From: CAYQTE01 sp964420285
GTDB lineage: Bacteria > Planctomycetota > Phycisphaerae > Tepidisphaerales > Tepidisphaeraceae
Direction: 5' to 3'
NCBI GenBank assembly: GCA_964420285.1
Contig: CAYQTE010000028.1
Coordinates: forward strand, 1-54,464
Length of the DNA: 54,464 bases
The notes beneath the pieces were generated by a model. The model ran no database searches. It worked only from the letters and a program-made list of their open reading frames with translations, and was not told the DNA's origin. Positions 8,418-16,792 of this stretch are shown here, one piece after another. Every line of letters starts with the position of its first letter. Within the stretch, counting starts at the first letter, position 1. The translations under genes were made by a program, and so were the position numbers.

Positions 8418-9048
8418 TGCCGGTGTTGTTGGCGTAGATTTCCAGCGTCTGCGGCTTGTAGATCCACGCCGTTGAACCATCGGCCGCGGGAATTGCCGTG
8501 TTATTCGCCACCACCAGCACTGTGGTCATGTTGTTCACCGGATTGGTCGGCATCTGCGAGAGGTACGGCCCGAACGCGAACGTGGCCGAGCCGGTCGCCG
8601 AGGTGTTGCCGAACTGGTCGGTGAAAAGCGTCATCTGGTTGGTGAAGTTCGCCGCCGTCGGCGTTCCGGCCGAGTTACCGGCCGGATATCCCGCGGAAAT
8701 ATCCAGATGCTGGGCCTGATAGACATTGATCTGCGTGCGAAGATATTGCAGTTCCTCGCGAAGCGTGTTCTGCCGCGCGGTTTGCGAGGCGTTGGAGAAC
8801 TGCGGCACGACGATTGACGCCAGTATTCCCAGGATCACCACGACGATCAGAATCTCGACCAGGGTGAATCCCGCCCGGCCTGACTGCCTGGACGATTGAC
8901 GTGGATTGCGTCGCGCGGTCGCGTTGGTTCCATCTACCCATGAAGATGGCCGCGACAAGGGCCTGCTGGCAGGAAGTTGTGTCGTTCGAACATTCACATT
9001 CACCTCGAACCGACTTCCCCCGTCGCCCATGGCCACGGCCTTGAGCAT
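8383..9048 (-). CDS. GspG-type pseudopilin with unusually long leader
   Basis: This 221 aa protein has a canonical core G|FTLVEILIVVVILGILA and then NTLREELQYLRTQINVYQAQH, the long alpha-1 helix of GspG. The ATG at 9048 follows the upstream stop by 3 bases. That gives a leader of about 58 residues, against 6-25 in most type IV prepilins. An ATG at 9030 shortens it only slightly. Either the long basic leader is real or an unrecognised internal start is used. It is one of three GspG-related genes in tandem here. Confidence 0.85.
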   Translation of the reverse strand: MLKAVAMGDGGSRFEVNVNVRTTQLPASRPLSRPSSWVDGTNATARRNPRQSSRQSGRAGFTLVEILIVVVILGILASIVVPQFSNASQTARQNTLREELQYLRTQINVYQAQHLDISAGYPAGNSAGTPTAANFTNQMTLFTDQFGNTSATGSATFAFGPYLSQMPTNPVNNMTTVLVVANNTAIPAADGSTAWIYKPQTLEIYANNTGNDTNGVPFSSY

Positions 9049-9051
9049 CAG

Positions 9052-9516
9052 TTAGTAGTCCAAAGCCTTTCCCCCTGAATCCAGCGCAAAGATCGTTCCC
9101 GCTTGCGGACCGACGGTTCCGCCGTAAACCCAGCCGTTGCCGGCCGTGGCCGCGGTGGAGACTGCCGCGCTATGGCTGATCGGATTCACCGGCGCGTCCG
9201 TCAAGAGAGGCACGGATTCTCCGCCGGCCAAAAGGGCATCGAACGAACGGCCCAGGTCCGGATAGGTTCCGTACCGCAGCTTGTACCGATCGATGCACAT
9301 CCGCAAAGCCGCTAGCTGCCGGACCACGTCGCCCTGCCGCTGGCCGGTTTGTGCCGCCGCGCCAAATCGCGGTCCGACGTTCGCCGCCAGCAATCCGACA
9401 AAGAGCAGGACGATCGCGGTTTGGACCGCGATGATCCGGCCGTACACCAGCGGACGCGCTGCTCGCCGACTCGTTCGGGGTTGAATGCTCGGCGTGTTGG
9501 GGCGATGCGTGTCCAT
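9052..9516 (-). CDS. Degenerate GspG-like pseudopilin without prepilin peptidase motif
   Basis: This 154 aa protein shares the GspG plan. It has a basic N-terminus, a hydrophobic helix (IIAVQTAIVLLFVGLLAANV), then VGPRFGAAAQTGQRQGDVVRQLAALRMCIDRYKLRYG, and a C-terminal core with PVNPISH and GWVYGG that matches its neighbours' PYNNSS/GWVYTA pattern. The G|F site and Glu +5 are missing (the sequence is YGRIIAVQT), so it probably stays membrane-bound. The start at ATG 9516 (MDTHRPN) is preferred to 9633. It lies between two intact GspG-like genes. Confidence 0.7.
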   Translation of the reverse strand: MDTHRPNTPSIQPRTSRRAARPLVYGRIIAVQTAIVLLFVGLLAANVGPRFGAAAQTGQRQGDVVRQLAALRMCIDRYKLRYGTYPDLGRSFDALLAGGESVPLLTDAPVNPISHSAAVSTAATAGNGWVYGGTVGPQAGTIFALDSGGKALDY

Positions 9517-9636
9517 GACGTAAAGTCTCTTTCGATGTCCTGCGGCCGCGGTCCAGGGTTGTTTAACGTCTTCCCCGGTCCGCGGGTGGTAAGCCCGCAG
9601 GCGGGTGACGAACCCGCCCGCGGAGTATTGCACCGA

Positions 9637-10092
9637 TTAGTAGTTCATCGTTGGTGCGGTCAGGGCGCAGTTTGCGTCTGTCGCCTGAATGGAGCCGGTC
9701 GCCGCCGTGTACACCCAACCCACGCCCGCCGCAGCCGCAGCCGCGATCGTCGAGCTGTTGTTGTAGGGATTGATCGGGGCCTGCTGGAGATACGGTCCAA
9801 GCGAGGTCTGACCGGTCGCCGGCGGGATCGTCCCGTTCTGGTCGCTGGCGGATGTCAGAGCGTTCCAGTTGGTGGTGATCGCCGGGAAGTTGTCCAGATG
9901 CTGAACCTTGTAAAGCTGGATCTGACTGCGGATCGTCTGGAGCTGACTCTGGATGCTGCTCTGACGAGCCGAATCGCTGGCGTTCGTGAACTGCGGGATC
10001 ACGATCGCGGCCAGAATGCCCAGGATGATCACAACGATCAGAATTTCAACCAGCGTGAAGCCGCTGTTGCGGCGAATACGACGAATGTTCAT
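9637..10092 (-). CDS. gspG: GspG-type major pseudopilin
   Basis: This 151 aa protein starts MNIRRIRRNSGFTLVEILIV, a short basic leader with an ideal prepilin peptidase site and Glu +5, followed by the GspG helix (SSIQSQLQTIRSQIQLYKVQ) and a small C-terminal domain ending GWVYTA..APTMNY. It is first in the operon, which fits the most abundant subunit. GGAGG lies about 11 bases before the ATG. Whether the fibre is a secretion pseudopilus or a surface pilus cannot be told from this window, since the GspE/F and peptidase genes are not here. Confidence 0.88.
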   Translation of the reverse strand: MNIRRIRRNSGFTLVEILIVVIILGILAAIVIPQFTNASDSARQSSIQSQLQTIRSQIQLYKVQHLDNFPAITTNWNALTSASDQNGTIPPATGQTSLGPYLQQAPINPYNNSSTIAAAAAAGVGWVYTAATGSIQATDANCALTAPTMNY

Positions 10093-10779
10093 GTGCTTCT
10101 TGCCTCCGAAAGGCGCCTTGAGTTCTCACCGTTATTCGCCGGCAACGTGCCAGGCGAAAAAAATACGGTTGGTTCCAACGCGGCACACTGCGCCGCCGCG
10201 CTACGTGCGATGTTTTCAACCGCCGCGGCATTCCTGACGCGACAGTCTTCTGCGGGCTGGGGCGACAACGGCCTCGGCCACCACCGCCTCCTTTCCATTC
10301 CACCCGCTGCCGTGCCGCCTGGCCGTTACCGGCAGGCCGAATTCGATGGCACGGTACGCGACTGTCCCGCTCATCGGCCGCTCTTGGCGCCGACTTAAGA
10401 TCGAGACCGCATCGCCGCATCCCATAACACGGCAACGGGCGTTCGCTGTTTGGACAAGGAAACTCTCGAAAGGCTCTCTAGGCAGGCGTGAAACTGTCTA
10501 CAAAGTCTCCTTTCGGCAACACCCACAATCCCGAATCCGGGACCGGATGCTTTGCGCATCACCGGCCGAGCCCTGTCTCCAGAACCCGCACCGATGAGCC
10601 GCCGGGCTCTCACCCGCCGGCGCCGCCTCACGACGGCTTAGCCCTTGTCAGGGATCCTCATTCGTTCGGCCTCACATTTCGCGCTGCCGAACGTGTTTGA
10701 TTTACGATTCACCGCACCCCAAGTCAAACAATCCCCACAATCGTCTCGACCCCGTCAATCGTTCAATGCACAATGTGAC
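10093..10779. other. Intergenic leader region of the pseudopilin operon
   Basis: About 690 bases with no convincing gene. On the minus strand (upstream of gspG) it is rich in potential structure. One hairpin is GCCGTC-GTGA-GGCGGC near 10625-10645, another is a GCCGGCGGG/CCCGGCGGC pair near 10600-10624, and a third is GATGC-GCAAA-GCATC near 10550. The last resembles the GCAAAGC core of c-di-GMP-I riboswitches, but the full consensus is not met. It must hold the promoter of the operon; I could not place it. Confidence 0.4.
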
Positions 10780-11679
10780 TTACGTCTCGATATCCAGTCC
10801 GATATCCAGCGCCGCCGCCGAATGCGTTATCGCACCCACAGAGATCCGCTCCACTCCCGTCAGCGCGATCGAATGGACCGTCTCCAGCGTCACCCCTCCG
10901 CTGGCCTCCAGCGCCACCTTCCCCTTCTTCCCCGCCCGGTCCCGCATCTCCACCGCCGACTTCATCCCCGGGCAATCCATGTTGTCCAGCAGAATCAAAT
11001 CCACTCCCTCCACCTTCAACACCTCGTGCAATTGATCGAGGCTATCCACCTCGATCTCGATCGGCCGATCCCGGTTCTCCGCCCGGCTCTTGCTCACCGC
11101 GGCCGTCAGCACCGCCGCCAGATCGCGCACGGCCGTCCCGGCAATGTGGTTATCCTTCACCAGCACCATGTCGTACAGCCCGGTGCGATGGTTCATCCCG
11201 CCGCCCTTGCGGACCGCGTATTTATCCAGCAGGCGCAAGCCCGGAATCGTCTTGCGCGTGTCGTAAATCGCCGCACCCGTCCCCTGCACGCGCCGCACAA
11301 ACCGCTGCGTCGCCGTCGCCACCCCAGACATGTGCTGCAGGAAATTCAGCAGCACTCTCTCGACCTCCAATATCGACCGCAACGGCCCGCGCACACGCAC
11401 CAGCGGCGTCGACCTGGCATCGCTGTACCGGCCCTCGATCAGCTCCAGATGAAATCCGGGAATCAACTCGACGCGCAGACGCTCGTCGTAGGCACGGCAC
11501 ACCATCGGCACGATCGGCAACCCGCACGCCACCCCCACCTCCCGCTGCACGATCGTCCCCACCGCGACCTGCTCATCGCGCACCAGCAGCCGGCTGGTCA
11601 CGTCCCCTTCGCCCAAATCCTCCCGCCGTGCCAGCTCGATCAATTCCCTGATCGCCGAATATTCCGGAAAACTCTTCAT
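10780..11679 (-). CDS. nadC: Nicotinate-nucleotide pyrophosphorylase (carboxylating)
   Basis: Converts quinolinate plus PRPP to nicotinate mononucleotide and CO2 in de novo NAD synthesis; cytosolic. The 299 aa protein shows LARREDLGEGDVTSRLL at the N-terminus, TRKTIPGLRLLDKYAVRKGG and NHRTGLYDMVLVKDNHI (substrate-binding Arg/Lys/His of NadC), EIEVDSLDQL, LLDNMDCPG and ASGGVTLETVHSIALTGV at the barrel's C-terminal rim. ATG at 11679 is preferred because the family starts close to this point; in-frame ATGs at 11697 and 11715 are possible. No nadA or nadB is adjacent. Confidence 0.96.
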   Translation of the reverse strand: MKSFPEYSAIRELIELARREDLGEGDVTSRLLVRDEQVAVGTIVQREVGVACGLPIVPMVCRAYDERLRVELIPGFHLELIEGRYSDARSTPLVRVRGPLRSILEVERVLLNFLQHMSGVATATQRFVRRVQGTGAAIYDTRKTIPGLRLLDKYAVRKGGGMNHRTGLYDMVLVKDNHIAGTAVRDLAAVLTAAVSKSRAENRDRPIEIEVDSLDQLHEVLKVEGVDLILLDNMDCPGMKSAVEMRDRAGKKGKVALEASGGVTLETVHSIALTGVERISVGAITHSAAALDIGLDIET

Positions 11680-11841
11680 CGTTGCGACATTACGCATCCC
11701 ACGCGGATTTGCCAAGCGCCGGACCGAAACAGGAAGGGCCGTTGCCTCAAGTCCGTGCGCCGCTGTATTCCGCCGGGCGGCCGCCTATAATCGCCGGCGG
11801 AAATCGCGGTGGAAACCACCGGACCGCCAAGGAGAGAACCG

Positions 11842-12711
11842 ATGCGCATCACGTTCGCTTTGCTCGGCATGACGATTTTGTTCGCCGCGTCCTCGGCCCC
11901 GGCCGCCGATGAAACTTATCTCCTGCAACAAAAATCCGTCGTCGGACAGGTGCGCCAGTTCGACTCGCAGGTCCACCGTGATCACGTCCGCACCACCACC
12001 GTCAGCGGCGTCGCCCGCCCGCAGGTCGAAGAGAAGAGCGATTCCTATTTCGAGTCCACAGTGACGGCCGTCGAAGTGGAGGATGGATCGCTCGTGGCCG
12101 CCAAGATCCATGTCGATCCCCAGGCGCGGACCGTAACCACGCTGCCCACCGGCCAGGAGCAGACCGACAAGTCCCCCCTGGCGGATGCGACGTTCACCAT
12201 CCGGCGCGACAAGGACAACAAATTTACCAGCGATTACAAAGGCGAACTAACGGATGCTGATTGGGGGGCGCTCAAGCCGATCGTGACCCCCGGCTCGGTG
12301 ATGTTTCCGGATCATGCCATTGCCGTCGGAACCCAATGGAGTCCCACGCCGGAAGATATCCGACCGTTCCTGACCGTTGGTCCGGACGACGATGTGAGCG
12401 AAACCTGTAAGCTCGAAGCGGTACGGGTCGAGAACGATCATCACATCGCCGAGATCACCATCACCGTGAAGGAAACCCGCCACCTCGCCCTGAATGTCCA
12501 GGTCGACGTGAAGGATGTCGTGACGCTGCACTTCGACATTGACGACGGCCGGACCGTCAGCGCCAAGTCCCATGCCACCGGCACGATTTCCACGCCTCCA
12601 ACGGCCGCCATACAGGTCAAGGGCACGATCGACGATTCCTCGGAGAGCCAATCCGTCATCCTGCCCGCCGGTTCGGCATCAGCCACGACCGCGCCGGCGA
12701 CAGAGCCGTGA
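11842..12711 (+). CDS. Secreted protein of unknown function
   Basis: This 289 aa protein has a cleavable signal peptide (MRITFALLGMTILFAASSAPAA). The mature part is rich in Asp, Val and Thr, with alternating beta patterns (HIAEITITVKETRHLALNVQ; VVTLHFDIDDGRTVSAK) and no cysteines that I can see. ATG 11842 is preceded by AAGGAGAG at good distance. The frame extends upstream to 11809 only through sequence without a start signal. Repeated beta-strand pairs suggest a lipoprotein-carrier-like or DUF-type envelope protein. I do not recognise a family. Confidence 0.7.
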   Translation: MRITFALLGMTILFAASSAPAADETYLLQQKSVVGQVRQFDSQVHRDHVRTTTVSGVARPQVEEKSDSYFESTVTAVEVEDGSLVAAKIHVDPQARTVTTLPTGQEQTDKSPLADATFTIRRDKDNKFTSDYKGELTDADWGALKPIVTPGSVMFPDHAIAVGTQWSPTPEDIRPFLTVGPDDDVSETCKLEAVRVENDHHIAEITITVKETRHLALNVQVDVKDVVTLHFDIDDGRTVSAKSHATGTISTPPTAAIQVKGTIDDSSESQSVILPAGSASATTAPATEP

Positions 12712-12796
12712 AAGAAAATGAGGTCGTCGGGACAAATCCAGCTCTTGCAATAGCAACCCCTTTGACACCCGCCCGCTCCGGTCTACATTTCCGGGC

Positions 12797-14239
12797 ATGA
12801 ACCAGCCACGCACAGCCGTGCAGACGCGCATTGGACTCTTCGGCATCGGCCTGGATGCCTATTGGCCGCAGTTTGACGGGCTCAAATCCCGGCTTGAGGG
12901 GTATCTACACGAAGTCGAGCAACAGCTCAGCCGGCCGGGTGTCAGCGTTGTCAGTCTCGGACTTGTTGATACGCCGCAGAAAGCCGCTGAGGCCGGGCAT
13001 CGCTTTCGGGCCGAGGATGTCGATCTCATTTTTCTACACGTGACGACGTATGCCTTGTCGTCGACGGTGCTGCCCGTGGTTCGACGCGCCAAGGTTCCCG
13101 TGATTATTCTCAATCTTCAGCCGACGGCCGCGATCGATTACTCGTCCTTCAATCGCATGGGCGACCGCACGCGGATGACCGGCGAATGGCTGGCCAACGT
13201 GGCCGCGTGTCCGGTTCCGGAAATCGCCAATGTCTTCGCCCGCTGCGGCGTGCGATTCCATCAGGTGACCGGCATGCTCCACGACGACCCGGCCTGCTGG
13301 AATGAGGTCGATCGCTGGATTGCGGCCGCCCAGGTCGCCACCGCACTGGAACACAACCGCCTCGGCCTGATGGGCCATTATTACTGCGGCATGCTCGACA
13401 TCTACACCGATCTCACCCGCCAATGCGCCGCCTTCGGCGGGCACATGGAACTCATCGAGGTCGATGAACTATCCGGCCTGCGCAAGGATGTGACCGATGC
13501 GCAGATCAGCCGGCGCGTGGCCGAGTTCCGCGAGGCGTTCGAGGTGACACCCGAATGCCAACAGGACGAACTGAGCCGCGCCGCCCGCACCAGCGTCGCG
13601 CTGGATCGCCTCGTCGAGATTCACGATCTATCGGCGATGGCCTATTACCACATGGGCGCCGGCAATCCCGACAACGCCGACACCCTGAGTTCGATCATCC
13701 TCGGCAATTCCCTCCTGACCGCGCGCGGAATCCCCGTGGCCGGCGAATACGAGGTCAAAAATGCACAGGCGATGAAGATCATGGACACCCTGGGGGCCGG
13801 CGGCAGTTTCACCGAGTTCTACGCGATGGATTTCAACGATGATGTCGTCCTGATGGGCCACGACGGACCCGGTCACATCGCCATCGCACAGGGCAAGACC
13901 AAGGTGCGACCCCTGGCCGTCTACCACGGAAAGATCGGCCGCGGACTCAGCGTCGAAATGTCCGTCCGCCACGGCCCGGTCACATTGTTATCAGTGGTCG
14001 AAACTCCTGACGGTGGCGTCAAACTCCTGACCGCCCAAGCCGAATCCGTGCCCGGCCCCATCCTCGAAATCGGCAACACCAACAGCCGCTATCGCTTCCC
14101 CATCGGCGCCCGCGCCTTCGTAAACCAATGGAACGAACACGGCCCCGCCCACCATTGCGCCGTCGGCGTGGGACATGTCGCCGACCAGATCGCCAAACTG
14201 GCGAGTCTGCTCAATATCCAGTTTGCGAAGGCGTGCTAA
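12797..14239 (+). CDS. L-arabinose/L-fucose isomerase-like sugar isomerase
   Basis: This 480 aa protein is close to bacterial AraA in length (about 500). The predicted metal ligands fall where AraA has them: Glu317 (GEYEV), Glu340 (TEFYAMDF), His355 (MGHDGPGH) and His452 (HGPAHHCAVG), matching E306, E333, H350 and H450 of E. coli AraA. The N-terminal half has the Rossmann-like substrate domain (VDLIFLHVTTYALSSTVLP). The family converts aldoses to ketoses with Mn2+. No kinase, epimerase or transporter genes flank it, so the sugar is unknown. It may belong to the uncharacterised AraA-like branch. Confidence 0.82.
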   Translation: MNQPRTAVQTRIGLFGIGLDAYWPQFDGLKSRLEGYLHEVEQQLSRPGVSVVSLGLVDTPQKAAEAGHRFRAEDVDLIFLHVTTYALSSTVLPVVRRAKVPVIILNLQPTAAIDYSSFNRMGDRTRMTGEWLANVAACPVPEIANVFARCGVRFHQVTGMLHDDPACWNEVDRWIAAAQVATALEHNRLGLMGHYYCGMLDIYTDLTRQCAAFGGHMELIEVDELSGLRKDVTDAQISRRVAEFREAFEVTPECQQDELSRAARTSVALDRLVEIHDLSAMAYYHMGAGNPDNADTLSSIILGNSLLTARGIPVAGEYEVKNAQAMKIMDTLGAGGSFTEFYAMDFNDDVVLMGHDGPGHIAIAQGKTKVRPLAVYHGKIGRGLSVEMSVRHGPVTLLSVVETPDGGVKLLTAQAESVPGPILEIGNTNSRYRFPIGARAFVNQWNEHGPAHHCAVGVGHVADQIAKLASLLNIQFAKAC

Positions 14240-14318
14240 CCATGCGATGAGAGCGGCACAGGCCCGCAATCCAATTCCGTTTGAGTTGCACGGCATTACG
14301 CCCCAAGAAACAACGGCC

Positions 14319-14774
14319 TCAATGCCGCCGATACGTCGCGATCACCGTCCCGCATTCCGGGCAGCGGTGCGGCGTGGCGCGGAGGTCGTAGCCGCAGACG
14401 GGGCACAGGCCGCGGTCTTGGCGCGTGTCTATGCGCTTCTGGATGAGTTCGATCACCACAATGGCGACGGCAAGGGCCAGGAACGCCAGCGAGAACAATA
14501 TCCGCACGTGAAACGAGCGCGACGCCGCGGCCGTCAGCGGCGCGGGCGGGCGCGATGCCCAGGCGACGATTACGTTGACCACGCTGCCGATCGCCAACAG
14601 GCCGGCCAGCGCGAACATCCGGCCGCGGGGTTGGCGCAATTGCGCAATAGACCATCGGCAGAAAAGTCTCGCGCGAACGCGGCCGCGGCGCACGAACCGG
14701 CGGCCGGCGATCCGTGCGGTGCGAACCGTTCGTCGCGCCCATTCGGCGGCGTGTCGATCGAGTGAATCGGGCAT
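14319..14774 (-). CDS. Membrane protein with C-terminal zinc ribbon
   Basis: This 151 aa protein has two hydrophobic segments (MFALAGLLAIGSVVNVIVAW and ILFSLAFLALAVAIVVIELI) and a C-terminal CPVCGYDLRATPHRCPECG motif, a four-cysteine zinc ribbon found on many small planctomycete membrane proteins. The start at ATG 14774 (MPDSLDRHAAEWARR) is chosen because the frame upstream to 14981 is Arg/Pro-rich and non-membrane. No function is known for the family. It is convergent with the isomerase gene. Confidence 0.65.
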   Translation of the reverse strand: MPDSLDRHAAEWARRTVRTARIAGRRFVRRGRVRARLFCRWSIAQLRQPRGRMFALAGLLAIGSVVNVIVAWASRPPAPLTAAASRSFHVRILFSLAFLALAVAIVVIELIQKRIDTRQDRGLCPVCGYDLRATPHRCPECGTVIATYRRH

Positions 14775-14863
14775 GGGCAGCTCGGGAACATTGTACGCTG
14801 GCGCGGCCGCCGAGTGCCCGGCCAACTTCGCGTAAACAGGCGCGGCAACGCGCCAACAGCCGG

Positions 14864-15388
14864 TCAGGGTGGACTTTTCTTTTGCCGTTGTCCTCGGCCG
14901 GACAATTTCGGGCCACCGTTGCTTCTGGTTGTGGACCGTGATTGCGGGGGCAGGAGCTCCGAGTGCGCCTGACGCATCCATTCCAGAACGCGATCGCGCA
15001 GAGTCACGGCCAGCGCCCGGAGTTCCTCGATTTCGCTGTTGCTGGCGACGCCGGTCGTTTCGTAAATTCCGCCTCCACGCTTGGCTCGGAACGCCTGCAA
15101 AGGATCGACGATTGCGCCGTCGTCGCCGATGGTCAGCCGAAGGGATTCAATCGTCTGGTGGTGTGCGCCTCCGCCCTTGGGAGTTTCGTACCCAGCCGAT
15201 TTCAGCGCCATGGCCGCGCATTGCAGGGCGGAGTTGTAGGCAATGGCGAATCGCCAGTCACCGTCGATCTTCGAGTCGGCGCTGGCGGCCAAGTCGCGCT
15301 CGATGACGGCGAGCAGGCCGGCGATCTCCTGGCGGCTGGTCTTGTGCGGCCGAAGCCAGCCGTTCTTTTGCCAATCGTGAAAGCTCAT
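14864..15388 (-). CDS. HEPN-domain protein, probable toxin of HEPN/MNT pair
   Basis: This 174 aa protein has an N-terminal block characteristic of small HEPN proteins paired with nucleotidyltransferases: WQKNGWLRPHKTSRQEI, IERDLAASA, DWRFAIAYNSALQCAA, AHHQTIESL. HEPN toxins of such pairs are usually RNases neutralised by AMPylation from the MNT partner. The classical Rx4-6H motif is not seen, so RNase activity is uncertain. The start at ATG 15388 coincides with the first conserved residues. The last ~25 residues are Pro/Arg/Ser-rich and unstructured. The partner gene overlaps its 5' end by 131 bases in another frame. Confidence 0.75.
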   Translation of the reverse strand: MSFHDWQKNGWLRPHKTSRQEIAGLLAVIERDLAASADSKIDGDWRFAIAYNSALQCAAMALKSAGYETPKGGGAHHQTIESLRLTIGDDGAIVDPLQAFRAKRGGGIYETTGVASNSEIEELRALAVTLRDRVLEWMRQAHSELLPPQSRSTTRSNGGPKLSGRGQRQKKSPP

Positions 15389-15971
15389 GCTCGTCTCCGA
15401 CAAGAAAAACCTTCGAACCCTGCATGACAGAGGTGAGAAAATGATGCCCATCGCGCACTTTGGAGGCAAATTCCGCCTGATGGTAGACCGCCGGGTTTAT
15501 CTCCCGGCCGAGTCGCCGTTGGGGTTCGGCCAGAGCTTTGGCAATGGCCGCCACGGAGATATCGCCGATGACCATGACATCCACGTCACTTGAGCGTCGC
15601 TGGCGGCCCTGGGCAAACGAGCCAAACAGAAACGCGGCCTGAATGTGGGGTGCAAGAGGATTCAGCGCCGCCTTGATCGCGCCAGCCATGCCGACCGTTT
15701 TGAGGACAAGAGAGCGCAATTCTTCATGCAGAGGCGAAATCGGATCGGCGCCATACAGGAGTTGGTGGCCTACCGCCCGGCACTTGAGGACGCCGAGCCG
15801 GGCCAGCAGTCGAAGTTCCCGCTGAACCGGACCGAGGGTCGCTCCCGACAATCTGGCGATCTGCCGGACATGAAATTCCTCATCGGGCCGGCCCAATAGC
15901 AGCCCCAACACGGCCCCGCGCGTCTTACCCAGAAGCGTTGTCCCCAGATCGTCCACGAAGGATGTATCCAT
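15258..15971 (-). CDS. Nucleotidyltransferase (MNT) with winged-helix domain, probable antitoxin
   Basis: This 237 aa protein has an N-terminal winged helix (EEFHVRQIARLSGATLGPVQ, GVLKCRAVGHQLLYG) and a minimal nucleotidyltransferase domain with FLFGSFAQG and SDVDVMVIGD, the GSF..DxD catalytic signature. The wHTH suggests it also represses its own promoter. The conserved fold ends near FLVGDEHELSRLA. The remaining ~35 residues (Arg/Pro-rich) are read out of frame through the HEPN gene and look like a lost stop codon. The start at ATG 15971 (MDTSFVDDL) is preferred to 16037. Confidence 0.78.
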   Translation of the reverse strand: MDTSFVDDLGTTLLGKTRGAVLGLLLGRPDEEFHVRQIARLSGATLGPVQRELRLLARLGVLKCRAVGHQLLYGADPISPLHEELRSLVLKTVGMAGAIKAALNPLAPHIQAAFLFGSFAQGRQRRSSDVDVMVIGDISVAAIAKALAEPQRRLGREINPAVYHQAEFASKVRDGHHFLTSVMQGSKVFLVGDEHELSRLAKERLASAAQDQPPGDRRPARRHRARLGRQRRLEDRR

Positions 15972-16033
15972 ATCAGGGACGATTGTACCCGATTCGGGTA
16001 CATTGGTCGAGGGGTCCGCGGCACCCGGGAATC

Positions 16034-16792
16034 TCATGCAGGGCCAGCCGCATCCGCGCGAGCGGCGACCGGAATGGGGGCTTCGTAGCCGTCGCGGCCG
16101 GGGGCGACGAATTCTTTGGCGGCAAGGCGGCCCTTGTCCAGGTGATGGACCTTCTTGGCGGCGGCGGCGGCATTGGGGTCGTGCGTGACCATCACGATCG
16201 TCTTGCCGAATTCGTCGTTGAGACGTTCGAGCAGCTTCAAGACTTCATGAGCGCTGGCGGCATCAAGGTTGCCCGTGGGTTCGTCGGCCAGGATGAGATC
16301 GGGGTCGGTCACCAGGGCGCGGGCCAGGGCGACGCGTTGTTCCTGACCGCCCGACAATTGGCGAGGAAAATGATGGAAACGGTCGCCAAGGCCGACGAGG
16401 TTCAGTGCGGTCATGGCGTGGTCTTTGCGCTCGGCGCGGGTGAGTCGCGTGAGCTTCAGGGGCAGCTCGACATTCTCCAGCGCGGTCAGCACGGGGATCA
16501 GGTTGAAGGATTGGAACACGAATCCGATGTGGGCGTTTCGCCAGCGGGCCAGTTCGCGTTCGCCCAGTGCGGCCGGGTTAACGCCCAGAACGGTAAGGCT
16601 GCCACTTGTGGGGCGATCGATTCCGGCGATCAGGTGCAACAGCGTCGATTTGCCCGATCCCGACGGTCCCATCAGGGCATGGAATTCGCCGCGGTTGAAG
16701 ACGGCGTCGAGTTCCTCAAGCGCCTGGACTTCTGTCTGGCCGCGAAGGTAACGCTTGGTCAGTTTATGACATTCGATAACCGCTTGGCTCAT
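16034..16792 (-). CDS. ABC transporter ATPase, LolD/MacB type
   Basis: This 252 aa ATPase has Walker A GPSGSGKST (about residues 40-48), Q-loop FVFQSFNLIPVL, signature LSGGQEQRVALARAL, Walker B LILADEPTGNLD and H-loop VMVTHD. It belongs to the LolD/MacB/FtsE group that powers FtsX-like permeases. Its start overlaps the stop of the adaptor gene by four bases (ATGA), and two FtsX-family permease genes lie upstream on the same strand. It is the engine of this exporter or lipoprotein-release system. Confidence 0.95.
   Translation of the reverse strand: MSQAVIECHKLTKRYLRGQTEVQALEELDAVFNRGEFHALMGPSGSGKSTLLHLIAGIDRPTSGSLTVLGVNPAALGERELARWRNAHIGFVFQSFNLIPVLTALENVELPLKLTRLTRAERKDHAMTALNLVGLGDRFHHFPRQLSGGQEQRVALARALVTDPDLILADEPTGNLDAASAHEVLKLLERLNDEFGKTIVMVTHDPNAAAAAKKVHHLDKGRLAAKEFVAPGRDGYEAPIPVAARADAAGPA

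Noticed and set aside
10046..10700. Several short ORFs on both strands in the gspG leader region
   Set aside because: Arg/Pro-rich translations without start signals; the region looks like a structured leader.
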